From the NCBI RefSeq assembly GCF_014495685.1, contig NZ_JACTVI010000065.1:1-47134 (forward strand): DNA of 47,134 bases. The letters are read 5' to 3'. The DNA comes from Streptomyces sp. TRM68367. GTDB lineage: Bacteria > Actinomycetota > Actinomycetes > Streptomycetales > Streptomycetaceae. The translations under genes were made by a program, and so were the position numbers. Below the pieces are notes generated by a model that was not told the DNA's origin, did no database searches, and worked only from the letters and a program-made list of their open reading frames with translations. Positions 40,677 to 47,134 of the stretch are shown here, piece after piece. Position 1 is the stretch's first letter. Every line of letters starts with the position of its first letter.

Positions 40677-43136
40677 TCACGTTTGATCATCAGGCATCCC
40701 CGGCCTGGGACGAGGGATACCCAGTTCGACAGTTGGACGCTGCGCTCGCCGCTGGGTCTCCTGCTGCTTTGAGCGCAGGAAGCTGAGGGTGAGATCGAGG
40801 CCCTCGATCTCACCGACCCAGCCCTCGGCTTCTGCACGTGCACGGCGGGCGAGGAGGTCGGCTTCCAGTTCCGCGAGGCGGGGAAGCATCTTCGGGTTGA
40901 TGTGAAGCATCGGGCAGCGGATGCAGGCGTGTTCGTGCTGGCAAGGGGTGCCGTAAGGGCGTCCGCAGGAGCCGAGTTCGACCTTGCGGCGGTCGAAGTG
41001 CTCCTGGAACTCGGACCATTCCTGAGCCGTTGCGTCGCGATACTCGCCCTCGGGCCTGACCTGGCGTCGTCGGTGGAGATGCTCCTGGTAGTGGCGGACG
41101 ACGTCCTCGTCGAATACTGCGACATAACCACGGGTGGTCTGGATATTGAGGTGGCCCAACAGGGCCGCTCCGATGTGAATCGGCAGGCCACTGTTGACGA
41201 GCTCAGTGGCGAAGATTCGGCGGAAGTCGTGCGGGGTGAACTTCAGTCCGCGGAAACCGGGGTGGACCTCAGCTAGCGCTTGCCCGCGCCGACTGATCAT
41301 CTCCTGGACGGCATGGATGCTGAAAACGGCGGGCGTTGTGCCGTTCTGCCGTTGGAACAGGAACGGCATGGGCGCACTCCACTGTTTGTCCTGTGAGTCG
41401 TACCTGCTGACGAGAGGGATCGGGCGGCCGGTCCGGCCATGCCGGCGAATGATCGACGCGATGACATGGAAGAGTTCGGCGGACATCGGGATCACACGCT
41501 CACGGTCCGTCTTCGACGGGGCAATCACCAGCAATGCGATGACCTCGCCGTTTGCCCGCTGGTATTGCCGAACGCTCAGATGGGTGAGCTCGACGAGTTC
41601 CTCCACCCGCACTCCGGAGTGCCGCAGGGTCTCCACCATGGCCCACTCCCAGAAGGCTGCTTCCTCCTCGGTCCCGATGTGGATGATCTGGCCGGTTGCC
41701 TCCTCGATGACGCGTGTCGGAACCGCGTCGCCGTGGCGGAGGAGCTTGCGGTCGGCCTCCGTGGTGACTCGCCGGTACTCGGTCCCCTCGTGAGTGAAGA
41801 GTTCACCGTCCGCTGCCTTGTTGGCCCGTTCCAGGAGCAAGCGGGCACGGTCGTATCGCGTTTCCACATGCTCGACCAGCACAGGCAGCAGCGGCTGACG
41901 CTGGCGGGTGCGGTCGGCTGAGCGTTCGTTGATCCGTCGCCGACGGGTGCCAAGGCCGTGGAGCTCGCTGGGCGGGACTGGGCAGGGGGCGACCCACGCT
42001 GCCCAGCGTTCCGGTTCTTCAGCGGCCCAGGTGTGCAGGTCGTAGTAGAAGCTGCGGACCGCGATGATGATGCTGTCCTGCCCGGCGCGAGGCTTGCCGT
42101 TGTCCTTCATAGTGATCATCTGCCGCCAGGCCGCATAGTGCTCGTGCGAGATCCGCAAGTCGGTCTGGTCGGGGTTGACGCGCTCGATCTTCTCCCAGAA
42201 ATGGTGAGCTACCAGCAACACCAGGTTTTTCAGGGTCGAGTAGTCCGTGTCGACCCGGCGTCGTGCGAAATAGTCGATCAGCAGTCCCCGCACTGATCTG
42301 TTGCGGATGGGGTATTGGTCGACCATTTCCTCGACGGTGCGCTGGCCACGCATCAGGGCAGCCCTCAGCGTGGACGGCGTCGCGGGTGTGAAGTGCCCCA
42401 TGGCATGTAGGACATTCCACATCCCCTGGCCCACGAGCCGGTTGGCCACCTTGTTCCCCGGCTGCAGGACACTGCGGGCCCGGCGGTTCTCTTGGGTGAA
42501 GTGCAGCACCGCCGACGGCGTCACATCGCTCAGCGAGACTCCCTGAACCGCGAGGAGGGTGCACAGCTCCGACATTGCCTCTCGACGGTGGATGTGCCGC
42601 ATCGGCTGCGCTTCAACCTGCGCGGCGTACTTATTGAGGAGCGGATCGCCTTGGGCGGCGACAAACATCGGCGCGAAGTTGTGCAACACATTGCGCCGGA
42701 AAGTGAGGAGAGTCGGCTGAATGACGCGCAGGCAGTAGAGCGCCCGGACCCCCGGGGTGATGGCCAAGCCGGTGGAACGACGGGTTCCGAGCGTGTTCGC
42801 GGCGACCAGCCCTTGTCCGACAGGGCTGGCATCCCATCGTTCCTGCCATGTCTGACCGGGGAAGTCGAGCAGGTACTCCAGGACACATTGGGCGGCCTGC
42901 GCTCGCTGGTTTCGGGTCACCCGGCACGCGTCCATCCAGACCGTGGCGGCGAGCCGACCGATGTGAGCGACGGAGGCCGTGGCGAGGTCCCCGTGCGGAC
43001 GGGGCGGAACCGCAGCGACGGCCGGTTCGGGCGTAATAGCCCCGCCGACGAATCGGCTGGCGAAGTCGAGACCTTCAGCAACCGGCCCGTGCCGCCGACT
43101 GGCGCCCGTTGTGCGGCTGAGCTGGGACCTAGGCAC
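40677..43136 (-). CDS. Large tyrosine recombinase (819 aa) with Cys/His cluster
   Basis: A site-specific recombinase with a long N-terminal region. Catalytic residues are visible: Arg in SGVRVEELVEL (about 508), His-x-x-Arg in TPHDFRRIFATEL (about 635), and GHLNIQTTRGYVAVF with His and the nucleophilic Tyr (about 668). After the catalytic domain, residues about 720-745 have CGRPYGTPCQHEHACIRCP, a probable zinc-binding cluster, and then a charged helix. This C-terminal cluster is typical of the large recombinases of Tn554-like elements. The GTG start overlaps the stop of the other recombinase by 8 bases, so the two are coupled and likely act together. Confidence 0.88.
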   Translation of the reverse strand: MPRSQLSRTTGASRRHGPVAEGLDFASRFVGGAITPEPAVAAVPPRPHGDLATASVAHIGRLAATVWMDACRVTRNQRAQAAQCVLEYLLDFPGQTWQERWDASPVGQGLVAANTLGTRRSTGLAITPGVRALYCLRVIQPTLLTFRRNVLHNFAPMFVAAQGDPLLNKYAAQVEAQPMRHIHRREAMSELCTLLAVQGVSLSDVTPSAVLHFTQENRRARSVLQPGNKVANRLVGQGMWNVLHAMGHFTPATPSTLRAALMRGQRTVEEMVDQYPIRNRSVRGLLIDYFARRRVDTDYSTLKNLVLLVAHHFWEKIERVNPDQTDLRISHEHYAAWRQMITMKDNGKPRAGQDSIIIAVRSFYYDLHTWAAEEPERWAAWVAPCPVPPSELHGLGTRRRRINERSADRTRQRQPLLPVLVEHVETRYDRARLLLERANKAADGELFTHEGTEYRRVTTEADRKLLRHGDAVPTRVIEEATGQIIHIGTEEEAAFWEWAMVETLRHSGVRVEELVELTHLSVRQYQRANGEVIALLVIAPSKTDRERVIPMSAELFHVIASIIRRHGRTGRPIPLVSRYDSQDKQWSAPMPFLFQRQNGTTPAVFSIHAVQEMISRRGQALAEVHPGFRGLKFTPHDFRRIFATELVNSGLPIHIGAALLGHLNIQTTRGYVAVFDEDVVRHYQEHLHRRRQVRPEGEYRDATAQEWSEFQEHFDRRKVELGSCGRPYGTPCQHEHACIRCPMLHINPKMLPRLAELEADLLARRARAEAEGWVGEIEGLDLTLSFLRSKQQETQRRAQRPTVELGIPRPRPGMPDDQT

Positions 43137-44325
43137 CGAACACCGCCGCGATGTCGTCGGCGTCGTAGCCGGTGGGGAAGCTCCGTTCGACGCGCGGAGT
43201 GTTGTAGTGCTCGGTGAGCTTGTCGAAGAGCTCCTCGACGCGCATGGTCAGGTAGCGGCTGGTGGTCTGGATGTTGGCGTGCCTCAGGATGGCTTGCACC
43301 TCGGGCAGCGTTAGCTTGCCGCCGTTGGCCATGCGGCTCGCAGCAGTGTGCCGCAGGTCGTGAAGCGTCCAGTTGGTGCCCAACGCCTCGTTGGCGTGCT
43401 GGATGATGCGCCGCATCGCCCAGTAGGACAGGGGCCGGTCTGCCCCTCGGCGAGTCCGCCACATGGGCTCGTCCGCTGGCGGAGTGCCGATCTCCTCGAG
43501 GTAGCGGGCCAACCGCACGAACGCCTGCGGCGAGACCGGAACGGGCTGACGCTCCCGCGACCCCTTCGAGATCACGTAGACGCGCTGACCAGCCCAGTCC
43601 AGGTCACCGATGCCGACGCCGAGCAATTCCTCAGCACGGGCGCCGCTGGAGACGTAGAACTCCAGCAGTGCGCGGTCGCGTTCGCATCCCATGCGCTCGA
43701 ACAATTCGTCCCACAGGTGATCGGGGATCGACCGCGGCGGCCGGTCTGCCACCTTCTGGCGCAGCCGGGCCCGGCCCAGCACCGGCCTCGGCTCCAAAGG
43801 GCTGCGATGGGCCAACGCCCGGCGTCGCTGCGGAGAGACTGGCACCGGGTTGGTGACCGGCCCGTTGCCCTGGTGGGCGTGGAACTCGTAGAACCCGCTG
43901 ACCACCGACAGCGCGTGGTTGATCGTCCGTGGCGCATAGCCAGCTCGCAAAACCGGCTTCCCGGTGCGCAAGTTCACCGAGCCCGGGGCCGGGCCATCGG
44001 CCGACTTGCGCCGTCGTTGGGGGTTCGGCGCCGTCCGCAGCCACCCGGCCAGCACCGCAGTCTCGGCCTCGGTCGCCCTCTCCCAACCGACCCCGAGCAG
44101 CCACAACAGGCGGAACCAACGCAGCAGCCCGTACCCGTAGCTGCGGACTGTCAGCGGGCTGCTGTCATTCAGGGCCAGGTCCCGCAGGTACGCGGTGGCC
44201 GGCTCGATCTCGTCGTCGTACCCGTTGAGGACGATGTACGGAGGATGCACCCTCCTCGCCGGAACCACCGTCCCAACGCGGGGAACGTCCGCCCGCCCTT
44301 CCATCAGTTCATGACGCAGATCCAC
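43129..44325 (-). CDS. Tyrosine recombinase (398 aa)
   Basis: First gene of the recombinase operon. The N-terminal SAM-like DNA-binding domain covers about 25-165 (LTVRSYGYGLLRWFRLLWLLG, INHALSVVSGFYEFH). The catalytic domain shows Arg in SSGARAEELLGVG (about 230), His-x-x-Arg in LHDLRHTAASRM (about 320), and LRHANIQTTSRYLTM with His and Tyr (about 356). The GTG at 44325 was chosen because GAGGAG lies 8 bases upstream and the longer frame runs through the terminal repeat into mug. Its promoter must lie within the last 65 bases of the element. Confidence 0.9.
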   Translation of the reverse strand: MDLRHELMEGRADVPRVGTVVPARRVHPPYIVLNGYDDEIEPATAYLRDLALNDSSPLTVRSYGYGLLRWFRLLWLLGVGWERATEAETAVLAGWLRTAPNPQRRRKSADGPAPGSVNLRTGKPVLRAGYAPRTINHALSVVSGFYEFHAHQGNGPVTNPVPVSPQRRRALAHRSPLEPRPVLGRARLRQKVADRPPRSIPDHLWDELFERMGCERDRALLEFYVSSGARAEELLGVGIGDLDWAGQRVYVISKGSRERQPVPVSPQAFVRLARYLEEIGTPPADEPMWRTRRGADRPLSYWAMRRIIQHANEALGTNWTLHDLRHTAASRMANGGKLTLPEVQAILRHANIQTTSRYLTMRVEELFDKLTEHYNTPRVERSFPTGYDADDIAAVFGA

Positions 44326-44377
44326 TTGCAGTCTCCTCGTTGATCTCAGGTACCAGCACCGAGACCAACGAGAAGAC

Positions 44378-44390
44378 GTAGTGCAGATAA
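44378..44390. repeat. Right terminal inverted repeat of the element
   Basis: Reads GTAGTGCAGATAA on the plus strand, the near-complement of the left end. Host sequence resumes with CTGTGCATCTG; TGCATCTG continues mug. Confidence 0.75.
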
Positions 44391-44776
44391 CTGTGCATCT
44401 GTCCGGGTTCACGCCGCGCCTGATGAAGCCGTCGGAGCAGCAGCGGTTGCTGTCGTACCGGCTCGGCATCACCAATGTCGTGGCCCGGCCGACCACGCGG
44501 GCGGACGAGCTGAGCGTCGAAGAGTACCGGGAGGGCGGGCGGCTGCTCGCGCTGAAGGTGGCGCGGTTGCGGCCGCGGTGGCTGGCGGTGGTGGGGGTGA
44601 CGGCGTACCGGGCGGCGTTCGGCGACCGCAAGGCTCAGGTGGGTCCGCAGGAGCGGGTGATCGGGGACGCGCGCGTGTGGGTGCTGCCGAACCCGAGCGG
44701 GCTGAACGCGCACTGGACGGCGGCGTCGATGGCGGAGGAGTTCGCACGGCTGCGGGAGGCTGCTGCGCAGGCCTAG
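44391..44776 (+). pseudogene. mug: 3' part of mug, separated by the insertion
   Basis: From CAT at 44396 the frame reads HLSGFTPRLMKPSEQQRLLSY, then LGITNVVARPT, AVVGVTAYRAAFG and the second active-site motif NPSGLNAHW, ending at 44776. This continues exactly the N-terminal part left at 39591-39759. The frame is open back to a GTG at 44381 inside the terminal repeat, and GAGAAG lies a few bases before it, so a truncated protein without the GINPG motif might be made. It would lack half of the active site. Confidence 0.92.
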
Positions 44777-44840
44777 CCGGTCGGGGCGGGTGCGTGTCCT
44801 GCGGTCACGAGGCTGCGTCCATGGCCCACGAAGCCGTCGG

Positions 44841-45281
44841 TCACGGCGGGCCCGTTTCCGTGACGACGGCCAGGAGTTGGACCTCGTCCGTCTCGTCCTG
44901 GTCGGCGACGGCCACCGCGACCCAGCGGCCGGTGCCCTCCACCTCCCATACCCAGGCCACGCGTGCGCGTGCGCTGAGGGACGCCCAGGGCTCGGGTATC
45001 TCCTCCCGTTCGGTACGCAGCAGCAGGGTCTGCAGGTTGTAGGGCGCCGTGAGCCCCCAGCGCCGGGCGAGGATCTCGAAGAGAGCGTCCCGGTCCTTCT
45101 CGTACTGCTCCACCGTCACGGCCCGCTCCGCCGGATCACCTCCCGGCATGCCGTGACTGGTCCCTAACGCGGCGACGTGGTGGCCCGGTCCCGAGTGGCC
45201 CACGTCTGAGGGGCCGTGCTCCGCCGGAAAGGGGCGGAAGCACAGCTCCTCGATGCGGGCGACGTAGTGCGCGATGCTCAT
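44841..45281 (-). CDS. Conserved hypothetical protein with a TTA codon
   Basis: A 146-residue soluble protein I cannot assign. It has an N-terminal helix (SIAHYVARIEELCF), a His/Gly-rich loop (HSGPGHHVAALG), a helix VTVEQYEKDRDALFEILARRWG, and a C-terminal beta-rich part (ARVAWVWEVEGTGRWVAVAVAD). Leu39 is encoded by TTA (45165-45167), one of only two TTA codons I found in predicted genes, implying bldA-dependent expression. The ATG at 45281 gives the most coherent protein; it lies 41 bases after the ABC permease stop on the same strand. Confidence 0.7.
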   Translation of the reverse strand: MSIAHYVARIEELCFRPFPAEHGPSDVGHSGPGHHVAALGTSHGMPGGDPAERAVTVEQYEKDRDALFEILARRWGLTAPYNLQTLLLRTEREEIPEPWASLSARARVAWVWEVEGTGRWVAVAVADQDETDEVQLLAVVTETGPP

Positions 45282-45322
45282 GAGATCCAGTAAACCCGCC
45301 GCCACTGACAACTGGCGGCGCG

Positions 45323-46045
45323 TCAGGCATCCCGGCTGCGCACCCGCCACGTTCCGGCCAGCAGCGCGGCCGCCGTCCACAGCGCGGTCACTGCGAGGCC
45401 GGTCCACGGGCCGAGGACGCCGTCCCACGTCTCGCGGAACACCACCTGTCCCGCCTTGTCGGGCAGGAGATCGGCAACCGTGCCCGACATGTCGCCGATC
45501 ACGAAGGAGACGATGAGCAGGAACGGGATCAGCACGCTCAGCGTGGCGACGCCGCTGCGCAGCACTGCGGCCAGACCGGCCGCGAGCAGGGCCATCAAGG
45601 TCAGGTAGATGGCACAACCGATGACTCCACGCACTCCCTCGGCCCAGGACAGCCCGTCCGCCCCGGCCCCGAGGACGGCCCGGCCGACGGCGAGGCTCGC
45701 GCCTCCCGTGACGAGCCCCACGGCCAGGACGGGCCCGGCGATCGCCAGCATCTTGGCCGCGAACCACCGACCGCGCCGCGGTACCGCGGCGAGCGTGGCG
45801 CGCAGGGCGCCGCCCTGGAACTCGGACGCGACCGCCGTCGTGCCGAACGCGATCGCGGCGATCTGCCCGAAGGCGACGCCGAAGAAGGCCGAGAACAGCG
45901 GGTCGGCGTCCGGGCCGCCGGCGTCGAGGCTGCCGAGCGCGGAGAACGCGAGGGTGGCGAGCAGGATCGCGCCCAGGGCGCCGAGGAGCGACCGCAACGT
46001 ACGGATCTTGATCCACTCGGCGCGGAGGACGGGTGCGAATTCCAT
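45323..46045 (-). CDS. ABC-2 family transporter permease
   Basis: A 240-residue membrane protein that starts FAPVLRAEWIKIRTLRSLLGALGAILLATLAFSAL, the usual beginning of ABC-2 permeases next to an ATPase. About six transmembrane helices can be drawn, among them FGVAFGQIAAIAFGTTAVA, IAGPVLAVGLVTGGASLAV and LSVLIPFLLIVSFVIGDMS; the last is near the C-terminus. Its ATG is 3 bases after the ATPase stop, so the two form one operon. The transported substrate is unknown. Confidence 0.88.
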   Translation of the reverse strand: MEFAPVLRAEWIKIRTLRSLLGALGAILLATLAFSALGSLDAGGPDADPLFSAFFGVAFGQIAAIAFGTTAVASEFQGGALRATLAAVPRRGRWFAAKMLAIAGPVLAVGLVTGGASLAVGRAVLGAGADGLSWAEGVRGVIGCAIYLTLMALLAAGLAAVLRSGVATLSVLIPFLLIVSFVIGDMSGTVADLLPDKAGQVVFRETWDGVLGPWTGLAVTALWTAAALLAGTWRVRSRDA

Positions 46046-46048
46046 GGG

Positions 46049-46966
46049 TCAGGCCTCCTGGGGCTGGGCGGTGAACTCGGTCTCGGCGGCCGTCAGATCG
46101 AGGTAGGCCTGCTCCAACGTGGCTTCCTCCGCGTCAAGTTCGAGGACGGGCACCCCTGCGGCGGAGGTGAGGCGCCCGATGTCGTCCACGCGTGCGTCGG
46201 GCACCGTCCAGTGTCCGTCTGGGTGTTCCACGGCGTCGTACCCGTGCCGGGCGAGAGCGGACTTGAGGGCGGTGGGGTCCATGGTGCGGATCCGTACGCG
46301 GGGCTGCACGCGCGCGTGGATGAACTCCCGCATCGGGGTGTCGGCGAGCAGGCGGCCTCGGCCGAGGACGACGAGGTGGTCGGCGAAAGAGGCGGTCTCG
46401 TTCATGAGGTGGCTGGAGACCAGCACGGTGCGCCCTTCCTCCGCGAGGCGGCGCAGCAGCGCGCGGATCCAGACGATGCCTTCGGGGTCGAGGCCGTTGG
46501 CGGGTTCGTCGAGCAGGACCACCCTGGGGTCGCCGAGCAGGGCGGCGATGCCCAGCCGCTGCCGCATGCCCAGGGAGTACGTCTTCACCCGGCGTCGTGC
46601 GGCCGGTGCGAGCCCCGTCTCCTCCAGCACCTCGTCGATCCGGCGCGGCGGGATGCGGTTGCTCGCGGCAAGGGCGCGCAGATGGTCGCGGCCGGTGCGG
46701 GAGCCGTGCGCGGCCTGCGCGTCCAGCAGGGCGCCGACGTGCCGCAGGGGTTCGCGCAGCGCCGGGTACGGCCGGCCGCCGATCGTGGCGGAGCCGGAGG
46801 CCGGCCGGTCGAGGCCGAGCACCAGCCGCATGGTGGTGGACTTTCCGGCGCCGTTGGGGCCGAGGAAGCCGGTGACGCGGCCGGGCAGGACGCGGAAGGT
46901 CAGCCGGTCCACGGCCCGGCGGGTGCCGTACTCCTTGGTGAGGTCCTGGACGTCGATGCTGGTCAT
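46049..46966 (-). CDS. ABC transporter ATP-binding protein (DrrA/CcmA type)
   Basis: A 305-residue ATPase. Walker A is LGPNGAGKSTT, the signature is YSLGMRQRLGIAAAL-like (SLGMRQRLGIAALLGDP), Walker B VVLLDEPANGLDPEG, and the H-loop VLVSSHLMNE. The C-terminal 90 residues (RVRIRTMDPTALKSAL onward) match the extra domain of drug- and antibiotic-type exporters. The ATG at 46966 begins with TSIDVQDLTKEYG; upstream codons give no conserved sequence. It is followed by the ABC-2 permease gene. Confidence 0.92.
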   Translation of the reverse strand: MTSIDVQDLTKEYGTRRAVDRLTFRVLPGRVTGFLGPNGAGKSTTMRLVLGLDRPASGSATIGGRPYPALREPLRHVGALLDAQAAHGSRTGRDHLRALAASNRIPPRRIDEVLEETGLAPAARRRVKTYSLGMRQRLGIAALLGDPRVVLLDEPANGLDPEGIVWIRALLRRLAEEGRTVLVSSHLMNETASFADHLVVLGRGRLLADTPMREFIHARVQPRVRIRTMDPTALKSALARHGYDAVEHPDGHWTVPDARVDDIGRLTSAAGVPVLELDAEEATLEQAYLDLTAAETEFTAQPQEA

Positions 46967-47064
46967 GGCAGCAGCCTGGCCGCTCGGACGGGGCCGGGGC
47001 CTCCCCCGCCGGTGGCGGTCGTCTCCCCCGTGCGGGGGAGGCCCGTTGATGCTCCTATTGCCTG

Positions 47065-47134
47065 TCAAGCGGCTTGGAGCCAGTTGCGGTAGGCGTGGGC
47101 GAGGCCGTCGTCTCGGCGGATACCGCGTTCGAGG
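47065..47134 (-). CDS. C-terminal end of an unidentified gene, cut by the window edge
   Basis: Reading leftwards from the window edge, an open frame encodes LERGIRRDDGLAHAYRNWLQAA and then a TGA at 47065-47067. The composition looks like real coding sequence and could be the end of a transposase or another DNA-acting protein, but 22 residues do not allow an assignment. Confidence 0.35.
   Translation of the reverse strand, partial: LERGIRRDDGLAHAYRNWLQAA

Larger units (their letters stand above)
39760..44390. mobile_element. 4.6-kb tyrosine-recombinase element inserted in mug
   Basis: The limits are set by the split gene and by terminal inverted repeats (TTCTCTGCACTTC left; TTATCTGCACTAC as complement on the right). 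Contents: one methyltransferase (plus strand) and two overlapping tyrosine-recombinase genes (minus strand), with 4 bases between the convergent stops. GC content and codon choice look lower than in the flanks. The two-large-recombinase layout recalls Tn554-type elements, which move by site-specific recombination without target duplication; their third small protein is not present here. Joining the flanks restores the mug frame, with TGC common to both junctions. Confidence 0.88.

Noticed and set aside
39760..44390. Integration into a tRNA gene or a phage-type att site
   Set aside because: No cloverleaf can be drawn at either end and no long direct repeat flanks the element; the target is clearly the mug coding sequence.

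Overview
The window is high-GC actinobacterial DNA with short, often overlapping transcription units, many GTG/TTG starts and rare TTA codons. It carries families typical of Streptomyces: PAS-GAF-PP2C-HATPase phosphatases, an XRE-DUF5753/DUF397/HATPase triad, a ydaO-type riboswitch before an NlpC/P60 hydrolase, and DUF6328. From memory, the order rocD - urease - biotin genes - purB resembles one arm-side core segment of Streptomyces coelicolor; I could not check this.

Layout. 79-2772: Lrp/AsnC regulator, dimethylargininase (ddaH) and ornithine aminotransferase (rocD), an arginine-derivative catabolic unit. 3073-9289: two SpoIIE-type phosphatases, an RpiB-like isomerase, an acylglycerol-phosphate acyltransferase and an NAD-epimerase. 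9347-15738 (minus): a secreted tripeptidyl-peptidase-like hydrolase and the urease operon, transcribed ureA-B-C-F-G-D. 15868-17642: a TetR regulator divergent from an ABC-2-like membrane protein, with a shared repeated operator. 17783-19120: an orphan Phd/YefM antitoxin divergent from a ClpP homologue that has lost its catalytic Ser and His, followed by a small helical protein. 19477-22627: riboswitch plus NlpC/P60, a membrane protein, and the HATPase/XRE/DUF397 group. 22689-27103: biotin genes, bioF divergent from bioB-bioA-bioD. 27150-29230: a decayed oxidoreductase, a methyltransferase and a Fic-like/RHH toxin-antitoxin pair. 29412-39594: an ABC exporter, a luciferase-like oxidoreductase, a GNAT, two CNNM/CorC membrane proteins, an SGNH hydrolase, DUF4326 and purB.

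39760-44390 is a roughly 4.6-kb mobile element that has split the gene after purB, a mug-type mismatch glycosylase. The two gene halves lie exactly on either side. The element has 13-bp imperfect terminal inverted repeats, two overlapping tyrosine-recombinase genes and one methyltransferase cargo gene. The start codon of the cargo gene overlaps the stop of the truncated mug reading frame. 44841-46966 holds a small unknown gene and an ABC transporter pair (minus); the last 70 bases are the end of an unidentified gene.

The strongest candidates for something undescribed are (i) the antitoxin/pseudo-ClpP locus, with a TGTACA-type YefM operator between its divergent genes, and (ii) the two-recombinase element in mug with its translationally coupled methyltransferase. 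The Fic-like toxin with a degenerate active-site motif is a third.
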